Assembly (NCBI RefSeq): GCF_048544455.1 | Contig: NC_133532.1 | Coordinates: forward strand, 19,284,948 to 19,348,947 | Source of the DNA: Silene latifolia | Taxonomy: Eukaryota; Streptophyta; Magnoliopsida; Caryophyllales; Caryophyllaceae | Direction of reading: 5' to 3' | Length of the DNA stretch: 64,000 nt | Translations under genes and position numbers: made by a program | Shown here: positions 35,401 through 47,019 of the stretch, piece after piece | How positions within the stretch are numbered: position 1 is the first letter of the stretch | Layout: each line of letters opens with the position of its first letter | Notes under the pieces: model-generated | Told to the model about the DNA's origin: nothing | What the model saw: only the letters and a program-made list of their open reading frames with translations | Databases searched by the model: none

Positions 35401-38340
35401 GATTACGTTTCACCATACTGCGTATAAAAATGGAGAAGTGAGGTATACAGTTTGACCATATGGTCATATCATATAGTCATATACACAAATACATCTTCAT
35501 TTATATGAGCTACACAAATAGGCTACTTCTGAGGAGAGCATAACTTTTACGACGAGTGTTGGAACAAAAGATATACCGGTTTGTTTACATTAAATGACAT
35601 ATTATATCCACAATTTAAGAGGACTGAACTATATGTGCTATTTTTGTATGGACATGGGAGTACCCAATCTTAGCTAGAAACGGCGAATGAGAGAGAAGTA
35701 GAATTTTAAAGAATACGCCATACCAGGATACCCCCTATAAAAACGGATCATATCCGGTACAAGGTGGACAAGACGTACGATTGGAGTCAGTAATTCAGTA
35801 TCATAAATGCAAAAAAGGTCTCAATTTGAAAATAAACAATTAGACAGGAAAATATGATATTAACAACAGAGAATTATGATAAGTTCCATGAGAAGGCGCA
35901 CAACCTGTTGAGCTTGCTGCTGTTGTAACTGTTCTTGCTGCTGTGTAGGAGGCTGTTGGATTTGGCTCATCTTCATCTGTGAAATAAAGATAAAGAATGT
36001 AGGAAATGAAATAATGATTGAAAACCAGATGGACATATAATAAAAGATCCAAAATTCTACTAAAAGTGAAAAAGATGACAGTGTATGCTGAAGATTAACC
36101 AGGGGAATATGATGCTACATCAGTCTACATCTACTTTTTGCTTTCCAAAAGATAGACAGGAGCATTTCCATGCTTAACGTGTTCCATAAGGTGAAAAATA
36201 AAAATACAGAGATTTGAAGAGACGAGAACGTGTTTAAATTCACTGAAAAAAAACAGGAAAAAAAAATGATACATGTGCCTGCTGATCACATAGCTGTCAA
36301 TTTTTTTTGAAAAAAAAAAATCTGTAATCCCCTGATTACTGAACTCCAAAATTGTAGGTGTTTATAACAATGGATACCCTCATCCATGCTATATTGACAT
36401 TGCATATAAGCAGGTTACTACCATAATACCACTATATTAGTCAGTAGGAAACTTGCTTGGTCACCCACAAATTTGAATAATTCCAACATACCAACTGCTT
36501 GTTGCCAATGTCAGTAATTCGGCTACAGCGATGTTAAACATTCATAGCATGAGTGCAATATCTAACATGAGATGTAGGGTTAGAGATTGATGAAAACATC
36601 CTTAATATCCCTAACAGCCATCTTTACACAAAGTTCAGCTCTATTCTCATTTGATCCCTTGCAGTATGCTCTTTTTGATAGAGGGTGATATAAGACAATT
36701 ACAAATTTGTAATACCATTTATTTGGGACAAACCAAGATGAGATAGTGATCAGTCTACTTTGGATGGAAGCAGTGCAAATTAAAGCAAATGGTGAAAAGA
36801 GCTTTCAGACCTGTGGTGAACTAGATTGCATCGGAGAGCAAACGTCACTTCTTGTCGATTGGGCTTCTTTGATATTCAAGGTACCTTTAGGAAGTCCACC
36901 AAACCTCCTAGGATCATTATCTCCATAACTTGGTGAACTTCCAAGACTATTTTGTGCCTGAGCCTGTGACATGACTTGTTTCTTCTTTGTGCCGCCAAAA
37001 GAATTTGATTTTGCATTAGTGGTGCTTGCTTTTGTGATTGCATTCTTAACTGATCAATTCCCTGCTTAAAATACAGAGTACTTACCCCAAGTAAATATCA
37101 AGAAATATGACCACAGACCAAACATGTTAGATGATCTTGAAAAGAATGGAAACTTACAGTTAGGGGCCAACCCTTCAGAGGTAGATTGTTGATACCGGAA
37201 TTTATACCTATTCAAAGTTCTCGTCATAGTTAAAATTAAAAGCCGTATTTGATAAATAGACACTGAAAGATAAACTATTCAGTAAACAATATTTTTACAT
37301 AACATGGAATACCAACAAAAGATACTAAGGGTTTGACAACTTATGCAAAAGGCGAGCTCGATGATTAAGCTCTTAAGCTATCATAAGCAATCTCGTATTT
37401 CTCGTCTACGTAAAAAGAGAATAGGCAAGTGCTGGTGAAAGTACAAAATAAAATAAAAACGAAAAAATTGAAAGAGTATAATCAAAAGAAATATACAGAG
37501 TAATAATTAAGACGTGTAGGAACCAAATTGATCTGTTAAAGAATTAAAATCATATTTTCTCCTTCTAGTTTATTCACATGGCCTCATTAAACCTATTTGC
37601 TCTATGCTCTTGACAATTTAATACGAGTAATAATTGCAAGAACAAATAGGAAGACAGAAAACAAATTCAAGTCATCATATTAAGACCTGCACCTGGAAGC
37701 CCAGATTTGGATTGCAAAATTGTCTGTCCATAGATTGATGAAGGATCCATCTGCATAGATTTTTGAGATGCACCTACATTCACCTCTGTCTTGATCTCCT
37801 ATTATGTCATACGTTACAAGTCAATATTTTGTCATACTTGGGAGGATGCTTGTCAATGTTAAGAAAAAAAATAGTTAGTATATGTGAAAAATAAGAAAGA
37901 TTTGCTACTTACCGTGGCCAAATGAGGTCGTGACTGGATTTGCTGCAACGCTGCAGACATGTTCCCAGAATTGCCTTGAACCAACTGGCTGAATCAAGAA
38001 CAATGGCAAATATAACAAGCTTTCCAGTCTAAGAAGAGGCGTTTGCAAAAGCTAAGACACATAAATTTTGGTAAGGAGAGACATTTTTACCCTTGCTGAT
38101 TGCCTGCTGGTTTTAGAAGGGCTATCCTGTTATCCATCATACCTGGAAATCCATCTGAATCAATTGATGAGAGAGTTCGCGCAACCTTCACTAATTCTAA
38201 GCACACATAACTAAGATAAACCCGTCATCTAATAGAAGTTCATACCATTAACAGGTCCACCAAGCGGAGGGTGAATAGCACCACCTCTCTGCATCTGAGC
38301 GTTCCGCTGCTGCATGATTTGCATCTGTTGCATGTGTAGT

Positions 38341-38372
<32 letters not shown>

Positions 38373-40246
38373 TTCTCTGGTCTTCATTTGTTGCGTCTGA
38401 TAATAAATTTATAGGAGAAAACAACTCAATCCAGTTTCAACAGAACAGTTGTGCATGGAAGCTACTCTATCCGAGGATTGCCATCTTTGGGGTACATCTA
38501 AAAATACACAAATTTAATGCTAAATAGTAGCCAGGATTATTTCTTAAGAATCACCCTCCTCCTCCCCCTCCCAAAAACATAGTAAATTGTACATGTGTTG
38601 AAAATAGTGCATGTGGTTATATGATCCATAAGAATAAAAAATTAAATATTGAAGATTTCAACAGTAAAATAGTAGCATTTTTTTAATAGTGTCGGGGAGA
38701 GGCCTCTCAGGTAAGTAAAGCTAGCAGTCTAGCCTCTCAGGTAAGTAAAGCTAGCAGTCTAGCACAAGGTGAAAAAGGTCCTGCTAAAGATCACCTTCCT
38801 TCTATTTCTAAACCATTAAAACAAATCCTCAGCCAAATAGCAACATGCTTTCTACGTAAGAAACTATCCTTTAAAATGCTACAAAATTAGAAGTTAGATT
38901 TCTAATTAAATTCATAAAAGCTCAGATATATATATATAGGTTATACAGCAAAAAGGTGAAGACTAAAAAGGTGAGCACTAACTGTAGAAGAAAAAACACC
39001 TCGATATAAGCTGCTGCAGCTTCAGAGTGCTTTTCATTTGTTCTAGCAATAAAGATATCCCAGAAAACAGACCACCATTCGAAAAGAAAACCACCAGGAG
39101 CATCAATAGCTGCAAAACCTTAAGGAATTAAACATGTTGCAGCCGGTGATGACTGCAAACTTAATGGACAACAACAAATCTACATAATTTGGAAGTAAAT
39201 GATGGTAATTTACCAACTGGATCGGTAGCCACCTTCCCTTCCTCCATGAAGGCTTTTGCAGAATTATGCAGTTTTCTTTTTAACAAATAATCATGGATAT
39301 ATACGTCCAGCCTGCATGGTAGCGCAAGTCAAACAACGTGAATTAAGCGTTTTAGTACAGTTTTGGGGGCTGAAGATGAATGCAACTTACCCTATGTAAC
39401 ATACTATTACTAAACAAAATTATTCCGTGTATTTTATAGCTCAAAAATGTCGTGCATTAGTCATATACTATATGTACAGAGCATCAAGGAAGCTAATAAA
39501 ACTAAAGCCAACACCAAACCTTCCTCCCAAAACAACAACATCAGAGCCTTAATCCCAAAATGATTTGGGGTCGGCTGACATGAATCATCCTTTAGAACCG
39601 TCCATGGGTGAACGCACACCTCAAAATGCGAAAAAATTGAAAAGAAAAATTGAAAAACAAAAGGGAAGTGAAACATAATCATATAGTCAAACCACTTCAT
39701 AAAAAATCAATCTTGAACAACGAGAAGCCAACCTCGAACCTTCCTCCCAGAACCAGGCTAAAAACATTTAAGTCTTAAACATTAAAAAAATACATAGACA
39801 TTCTGAAACTACACGATATTTCAAACCACTTCATAAAAAATCAATTTGAACAACGAGGTCTCCACCTAGTGGTTAAGACTAAGGTACGATATCTCCACGT
39901 TCAAAACCCCTTCTACATCAATCATATCAAGCCTTTAATCCCTCGTTTCGAACCGAAACAGAAAAAGCTTGCATCTTTCTTTAAATAGTCACATCAATTC
40001 ATTACTTGCTAACTAAATTTTGACTTCTAAATCCCTAATTTCCTAAAATTTCCTAAAATTCTACTCAAAACCCGAAAACCTAACAATAATTAATACATTT
40101 TTCAATCATATGTTCATACAAAACAAATATTACCTAATAATTTAACGAAAAAAAATCAAAATTTAAAACTTCTGTAACACAAAAAAAAAGTGTAAATAAA
40201 TCAGTTTTACTTACATCTTATCAGCTTCCCAGTTACTCTGCGACAT
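32448..40246 (-). CDS. LUH: LEUNIG_HOMOLOG (LUH) transcriptional corepressor
   Basis: Eighteen coding exons (minus order): 40215-40246, 39214-39311, 39000-39109, 38246-38396, 38091-38142, 37913-37988, 37687-37798, 37158-37207, 36811-37061, 35905-35976, 35083-35301, 34857-34992, 34665-34771, 34367-34516, 34124-34279, 33934-34050, 33655-33846, 32448-32588. The product, about 740 residues, begins [11 protein letters not shown] with a LisH/LUFS domain ([20 protein letters not shown], then [17 protein letters not shown]). A polyglutamine middle follows, then a Gly/Ser/Asn linker ([18 protein letters not shown]) and seven C-terminal WD40 repeats ending [12 protein letters not shown]. It matches LUH better than LUG (KLHN near the start, KGWPLTG). 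Together with SEUSS it represses flower, seed-mucilage and hormone genes in the nucleus. Exon 36811-37061 is 251 bases where neighbours require a multiple of three; see findings. All other splices keep phase. Confidence 0.93.
32930..32985 (+). repeat. Degraded RTE/SINE tail in the last LUH intron
   Basis: AACCATTTTGGGATCAAGG and CCCTCATGTTCTGGTG resemble the GATTTGGGGTC..AAGGCTCTGATG tails at 16049 and 39526, without a clear TTG run. This is weak evidence. Confidence 0.3.
39526..39680 (-). repeat. RTE-type LINE or SINE 3' end in LUH intron 2
   Basis: On the minus strand it ends CATTTTGGGATTAAGG, CTCTGATG and a short TTG repeat (+ strand AACAACAACATC at 39531-39542). The match to 15940-16152 extends leftward through CATGGACGGTT and TTCGCATTTTGAGG. 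It lies in the intron between coding exons 1 and 2 of LUH, antisense to neither exon. Confidence 0.65.
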
Positions 40247-40275
40247 TATTTCTCCACCTATTTTTTAATCTGTTA

Positions 40276-40740
40276 CCTGAAAAATTTAAACTTTTTGCAA
40301 CATTCAGTAAAATCAACAATTACATATCAAAATCAAATAAAAATCGAAAAAGATCATGAATTTACAAGATCCACTAACACAAATCACAAAAACAAAACAC
40401 GATAAAATTAAGTAACAAAAAATTAATAATAAAAGATCTTAACCTGAAATAGAAGTAAGATGATCACTGAAAAGAGAGAAAGAGGAGTGAAGAAGTAATT
40501 GTTTATTATGATGATGATGATGATTATGTATTTATGTGTGTATTTATGTAGATTTATTTCTAAAAAAAAGGTGTGATTAAAAAATTAAAATTGGGAGAAA
40601 ATCATGGGATTGTTGAGGAAATTGGAAAAAAATTGCAGAAAGTGATAATTAAATTATTAAAGTGAGGAAGAATAATGTGGGAAAATAATATCAAGGGTGT
40701 TTGTGTGATGTGGTACAGCTAAGTCTATTTTAATATTAGT
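40276..40740 (-). promoter_or_regulatory. LUH 5' UTR with an intron, and promoter region
   Basis: The leader continues upstream of the ATG to 40276, where a good acceptor (TTTTTCAG) stands; a matching donor, TTTCAG|GTTAAG, lies at 40443. So the 5' UTR appears to be split by a 167-base intron. The first leader exon (from 40444) is purine/pyrimidine biased, with CTCTTTCTCTC on the minus strand. The start site is probably near 40500-40560. Introns in 5' leaders are common in plant regulatory genes. Confidence 0.55.
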
Positions 40741-41730
40741 CACGAGTGTGGGGTGTGTCCTGTGGGGTGTTGCCACAACTTTGTTCCGGGACGAAGATTT
40801 CTTAGTCAAGTGGTTAAGACGAGTGCGACTATAAACCTAAGCATTGGGTGTGGTGTGTGGGATGCTGCCACAACTTCGTTTTTGAATGAATATTTCTTAG
40901 TTTAGTGATAATCTCTCTGAAAATTGGAGATTTTGTTTCTAAAAGAGGAGAGTCAGATGATCAATTTCCTCGACTCACGTGATTTATTCAGAATGTGAGA
41001 TATATAAATGACAATAGAGGTGACCATATGAACAAGTTGGTCCGGACATACCCGAATTTATGTCAACTTTTTCCGGCCCTTGTGACCTGTTCCTAGCCGA
41101 TCAGGGCCAGTTACGAACCCAGATTCCTAGCGTGACCTACCAAAAAATTTGTCCAGCTTGGCTTAGCTTGATCAAGCCACATGCCGATTTTGGGTTAACC
41201 TGGGTTAGTTTGGCCCAGTCCTCTTCCTCTCATGGGAAAGTCCTAGGTAGAGTCAAGAGTGGGTTAGGTCTGGTGGAGCCTGGACTTTCATGACCAGGAC
41301 TTGATGACTGTATCACCCTCATTTTAACCGTGGAAACCTGTTTATCATAAATTAAATGAGCAGAATATAGATCATGGGATATTATTAATCTAGTTTACGA
41401 TACATATTGAGATTTCTTTTCCAATGTGTATAACAAGGCATTTTCCAACATCGTCGGATTTAAGAGCTCTAAGATAGTTTAAAATTTAGCAGAGTACACT
41501 TTTATTACCAAGTGATTTTAGAATAAACCCTCATTTTTATTTATGATTAGTCAGTTGCTTGCTCTTAAGGATATGAGCTTTTGCGATGATGTCAACAAGC
41601 AGTATTAGAGCCACCAATTTAGTTAGAGACCGCAAAAGTTGAGGTTTGGTGGTTAGATAACCCCTTCAACAGATACCATAATGCTACATTACACGATGAT
41701 GCTAGTCAACAAAATGAAGTTGGGTATATA
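40741..41730. other. Intergenic stretch, no gene recognised
   Basis: 40741-40905 holds two diverged copies of GGGTGTTGCCACAACTTTG-like sequence about 115 bases apart. 41040-41300 has one open frame of mixed composition without family resemblance. Nothing else stands out. Confidence 0.35.
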
Positions 41731-42228
41731 GGCCCTGTTCTTTAATTTGGACCTGAAACTAATCGATCCGAATCGAATCGAACTTATAGGATCTCGAATC
41801 GAATCGAATCGAACTTATAGGATCGAATCAATCGAACTTATAGAATCGAATCGAATCGAACTTATAGGATCTCGAATCGAATCGAATCGAACTTATAGGA
41901 TCTCGAATCGAATCGAACTTATAGAATCGAATCGAATCGAACTTATAGGATCTCGAATCGAACTTATAGGATCTCGAATCGAATCGAATCGAACTTATAG
42001 GATCGAAGTGAACTTAAATTAAGTGAGGTATAAGATCTCAATCGAACTTATAGGATCGAATCGAATCGAATCGAACTTATAGGATCTGAACTTAACTTAT
42101 AAGATCTGAACTGAACTGAACTTATAGGATCTGAACTGAACTGAACTTATAGGATCTGAACTGAACTGAACTTATAGGATCTGAAGTGAACTTAAATTAA
42201 GTGATTTTAAGTCCAAAAGAACAGGGTC
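41731..42228. mobile_element. MITE with an internal two-level minisatellite
   Basis: Ends GGCCCTGTTCTTTAATTTGG and CCAAAAGAACAGGGTC are inverted repeats. The interior, 41761-42185, is built of units of about 25-35 bases, each a run of GAATC or GAACT steps closed by GAACTTATAGGATCT. Units at the left use the GAATC form and those at the right the GAACT form, so the array has two homogenised halves. The flanks share ATA. The frame reading IESNRTYR repeats is a by-product. Confidence 0.75.
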
Positions 42229-42944
42229 ATAGTACTAGTAGTGTCCTAATTCCGATAAACAAATAAAAGGTTGTTGGGATGTTTAAGCTTAATCACAAAT
42301 TTATTAGGTAATAGAGTTTAAGTAATCTAAATCAGCTATTTTAGGTGCCTATAATTTTGCACAAACTCAAAGTCGTGCATCTTTATAAATGTGAGCATTA
42401 ATTAAAAATCGGCTAACTATTTAAGTTGCTTAATAAATCACAAGTTCACGACCATTTAATCAATTTATTTTCAAAGAAAGGCTAAGACAACTTTAATTAA
42501 ACGGTTTTTTCCCATGGTATCCTTGTGGTTTGTCACTTTGTCCATAATACCCCTCTTTTTAAGAATGTGTCTATAGTACCCCTGAGGTTCAATATTTGTG
42601 TCTGGTGTGTCACTGTCGTTACAACTTCCGTTATGATCCTACATTTGATCGGCAAAACTTCATCTAATGACGGTTATACTTCCTAATCACCTATCCCACT
42701 TACTTGTAATCCTTATCACAAACACAAACCAAAAAAGTAAATTTTGATTTCAAACTTCGTCTAATGTGTCTATGGTACCCTGGGGTTCAATTTTTGGATG
42801 CATATGTTGTAGTTTTTGGATGGATGAACTTTGTAATTTCTTGGTGGCATATGATTTGTTGTAATTTTTTGGATGAATGAACTTTGAATATAACTGTTGA
42901 ATGGAGGTGTTGGATATGTATTATGAGGAGGTGTTGAATGTGTA

Positions 42945-45423
42945 TCTATAAAACTATATTAAAAGAGTAACCTTAAAAAGCCACGTAGACAAAGCCACGT
43001 AGGCGAAGAAAAAAACATGCGTGCATTACGAATGCCACATTGGCTTAGGAAAAAGCCACGCACACTCTTCCAATTGCCACGCACACACTCCCTATTGCCA
43101 CGCATATCAATTTATTTAACCATTATTTCCTTTATTTAATGAAATGACCTTTTAACTTTCCTTTCATCATTACTATATATACTCAGTAGTTATGTACCAT
43201 ATTTTTTATTTTCCTTTCATTCATAAAATTGAGAGAATTAGTAATAAAAATTTTCATATATATAACTATTATATTCACCCTAATTTTCAGTTTTATTCAA
43301 AAAAATTTATAAAATCTTTTTAAAAGACTAGTCTAAAAAATGTGACATGGCAAGTTTATTGTGATGTGGCATGACAAAAAAAAGTGACATCAATTACCAA
43401 TTTAAGAAAATTAAAAAATTTAAGTTAAAAAAATTAAGGTATAAACACAAAAAAGAAAGAAAAAAAATATGGTAAACTATTGATCTCCTCTCATAATTTT
43501 TGTTATTTATTTACCTTATTTATTTAACCATTATTTCTTTTATTTAATAAAATGACCTTTTAACTTTCCTTTCATCATTACTATATATACTCAATAGTTA
43601 TGTACCATATTTTTTTATTTTCCTTTCATTCATAAAATTTGAGAGAATTAGTAATAGAATTTTTCATATATATATATAAATATTATATTCACCCTAATTT
43701 TCAATTTTATTCAAAAAATAGCACCTAAAGTAAACATAGAAAAGTAAATTAATTGTTTCGTTTTTTATTATTCTTATGTTTTGTATTAATTTATTATTAT
43801 TTTTTGTGTTTGTATTAATATTGCATGGGAATGAATTTCCAACTTTATTCAAAATTAAGGTATAAATTAAACACAAAAAATAAAGAAAAAAATGTTGTAA
43901 ACTATTGATCTCCTCTCATAAATTTTGTTATTTATTTACCTTATTTATTTAACCATTATTTCCTTTATTTAATGAAATGACCTTTTAACTTTTTTTTCAT
44001 CATTACTATATATACTCGGTAGTTATGTACCATATTTTTTATTTTCTTTTCATTCATAAAATTTGAGAGAATTAGTAATAGAATTTTTCATATATATAAC
44101 TATTATATTCACCCTAATTTTCAATTTTATTCAAAAAATAGCACCTAAAGTATACATATAAAAGTAAATTAATTGTTTCGTTTTTATTATTCTTATGTTT
44201 TGTATTAATTTGTTATTAGTTTTTGTGTTTGTATTAATATTGCAGGAGAATGAATTTCCAACTTTATTCAAAAAATTGGTAAGTAAGGTATAGCTAAAGA
44301 ACTAAATTAATTATTTCGCCTTTTGTTTTTATTATATTTTGAATTAATAAGAATATTATTAGTTATTTTTTTGTGTTTATATTAATATTGCAGGATAATG
44401 AATTTTCAACTTTATTCAAAAAATTGGTAGGCAAAGTATACATAGAGAACTAAATTAATTGTTTCACTTTATATTTTTGTTATATTTTGAATTAATTAGA
44501 ATTTTATTAGTTTTTTTTTGTGTTTGTATTAATTTTATAGGAGGATGACATAATCGCGTATCAATAACAATACACAAGATTGGAAATAATGGCTATGGAT
44601 CTTCTTTATAGATTTTTACTTTGTTTCAATGGCTTTCACTTTTGTCGGTTTTTCTTTTTTTTTCTATAATGGTGTATTTGAAATATCGAATGGTAGCAAA
44701 AATCTTTGATAAGTTGTTGACATGTTGTTACATTATTATCCTTCACTCTTTCCTACACTTGAGTCTCCTTTGTAACACTTATGTTCTATTTTTATTTTGT
44801 CAAACAGGTTACAAATCAAACTGCTAGCCAAACTGTTAAAGTACGATGCACATATGTCAATTTGATCTTATCATAGTCTTATAATATGCATAATAAATGC
44901 TATGCATAATTAGTAATTAGTTAGAAACTAATTTTTATTCTTCAATTCATTGTTCCAATTCCAATGCTTCCAGGCCTTTAAATCATTTTTTTTTTATTTT
45001 CCATCAAATATACTATTCTGTAACTCACAATAATTTTTGGATAAATAAATTTTTTGAATGATTTGTTTATATTTTATTTTCTCATGAATTAGGAAAGGCT
45101 AATATTTTGTATGAAGTATAATAGTATTGTTTTGATTATAATTCATGTCACATGAATTTGCCATGTCATATTAAAAATATGCAACATCACATTTAGATAT
45201 GTCACGTCGCATTAAATTTTAATCTAGGTGGCCTTTTGGATCCTACGTGACTTTGTCTGGGTGACGTTTATTTGTCATTTAAGGGTAGCATTTTAATTAT
45301 ATTTTATAGATTAAACAAATGATTGAGAGAGAGGGACTACTCCATATAAGTTATTCACAAATTAAACACTTAAACACAATCAATTATTAACGATCCCGTG
45401 ATTTTCACGGGCTCCAAAACTAG
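42945..45423 (+). mobile_element. Helitron 4, inserted in the MULE
   Basis: The 5' end is A|TCTATAAAACTATATT; the 3' end has hairpin CCCGTG-ATTTT-CACGGG (about 45395-45411), GCTCCAAAA and CTAG (45420-45423) before T. Insertion between A and T of the host element fits Helitrons. About 2.48 kb, non-autonomous, with a repeated interior. Short GCCACG motifs recur at 42980-43090. No captured gene was recognised. Confidence 0.85.
43110..44420 (+). repeat. Tandem repeats of about 0.4 kb inside Helitron 4
   Basis: The block from ATTTATTTAACCATTATTTC through CTATATATACTC and GTTATGTACCATATTTTTT to CACCCTAATTTTCA occurs three times, starting near 43115, 43515 and 43930. A shorter unit, GAATGAATTTCCAACTTTATT or close, recurs near 43830, 44248 and 44397. 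Copies are highly similar, so the amplification is younger than the duplication in Helitron 3. Confidence 0.85.
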
Positions 45424-45727
45424 TTATAGTATGAAATAGATAATGAGTAGTTACTGAAGGGGAAAAGTGTATATATTGCAAACCTCGGGGGTATTTGGTA
45501 CAAACTTTATTTTTGAATAAAATTGATAAAATCTTAATTTTCTCACCAAATTTAGTTTGCCTTAATCAAACTCCGTTACTCCTAATTTAACGTGCATAAC
45601 CCAACAAGGGTATCATTAACACAAATATTGAACTTTAGGGGCACTATAGACACATTCTTAAAAAGAGGGGTACCATGGACAAAGTGACAAACCATAAGGG
45701 TACCATGAGAAAAATCCGTTAATTAAA

Positions 45728-46028
45728 AGAACTTATTAAATTCATTGGAAGAACCTATTTATCTGCACAAAATCGTACAGTGCAACAACCTATATATACA
45801 TTATGAGAGTCTAGAATCAAACCCCTAAACAGTTTAAGAGATGGCCCTTACCACTCATATTGACTAAAATTAATGGAGACCTAGAATTATACAACATCAA
45901 ACACCGCAACGTATTAAGGTCATTTACAAATCTTAAATCACAAGATCGGTTTAAATTTTGTATAGGTCCAAACTAAATGCTCTCATGAAGCCATCATAGA
46001 AAGGATATGTTTGTCTTAAGATAGACCA
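45728..46028. other. Spacer between two MULE-type elements
   Basis: About 300 bases of AT-rich DNA without a recognisable gene or repeat. Confidence 0.4.
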
Positions 46029-46037
46029 ATTATTCAA

Positions 46038-46614
46038 GGGAAATATAGCAAATCACCCCCATAAGTTTGATACTATGTGCAATTAAGCCCCGTAACTTAT
46101 AAATGTAGCAAATAGGCCCCATAAGTTTCTCTTAATGTGCAATTTACCACATATCTTATTTTTAGTAATGAAATAAATGAAATTTACTAAATTAAATATA
46201 TTTACTATTATTAAAAATCAAAAATATTGATCAAATATTAAACCTAATATTCCTAATTATTAGAAAGCATGTTTAAATTTTTTTCATTTATTTATTTTGG
46301 TGAAACAATATTCATAATATGCGAAAATTTATTTTTTAGTGAAGTTACAATGAAAGTTACATGTCCAAATTTTTTTGATCTTAAATTTGGTTCAAATTTT
46401 TTGTTGAATATGTAAATATTATATTTAATTTTTAATCGATATATTTAAAATGATTTTTATAATAGAAAATAATAGGTTTTAGTTAAAAAAAATGGTAGAA
46501 AATTTGATTTGGGCTTAATTGCACATTTTTGAAAACTTATGGGGGTAATTTGCTACAAGTGAAACTTAGGGGGTTGAATTGCACATAGTATATAAGTTAT
46601 GGGGGTAATTTGCT
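46038..46614. mobile_element. MULE-like MITE with ends repeated internally
   Basis: The left arm contains TAGCAAATCACCCCCATAAG, ATACTATGTGCAATTAAG, GTAGCAAATAGGCCCC and TTAATGTGCAATTTA. The right arm is its complement in order, through AACTTATGGGGGTAATTTGC. So each arm holds two GTAGCAAAT..CCCCATAA units. ATTATTCAA at 46029-46037 reappears at 50390-50398, across the mariner, giving a 9-bp duplication if the mariner is removed. The right arm lacks the outermost GGGAAATAT of the left. Confidence 0.7.
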
Positions 46615-47019
46615 ACTCCCTCCAAATTACTATCTTTGCCCCATTTCCTCTTAATGGCAAAGTTTTAGTGTTTGCCCCATTTCTCAACTTTCCTTATTTA
46701 ACCATATTTTTGACCATTTAGTCCTTGTGACCTTTTCTTATTTACAAAAGTTGCCACTTCATTATGGGCCTAATCTATTTCCCTTAACACAATAAACCCA
46801 CCTTAACAAACCTAAACCATTCCCCTCATCTTAATTTTTTCACCCAAAAACATAACACTCCCTCCCTTTTTTTGGATCAACCCAAAACTCCCTCCATATT
46901 TTTGGGTCAATCCAAAACTCCCTCCATATTTCTGGGTCAGTCCAAAACTCCCTCCAAATATTGGATATTTATCCAACAACCGTCTCTATATCTTCCTTAC
47001 CCAAAATTTGAAAACCCTA

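Larger units (their letters stand above)
42502..45718. mobile_element. Non-autonomous MULE with 9-bp target duplication, split by a Helitron
   Basis: Inverted ends of about 100 bases start CGGTTTTTTCCCATGG at the left and (complement) CGGATTTTTCTCATGG at the right. They share GGTTTGTCACTTTGTCC, AAGAATGTGTCTATAGT and TTCAATATTTGTG with roughly ten mismatches. TTAATTAAA flanks both sides (42493-42501, 45719-45727). Long inverted ends and a 9-bp duplication define Mutator-like elements. Without the Helitron at 42945-45423 it is about 740 bases and has no transposase. Confidence 0.9.

Noticed and set aside
41747-42022. Open frame encoding IESNRTYR repeats
   Set aside because: It is a direct translation of the minisatellite units; the repeat is not in a host gene and unit lengths vary.
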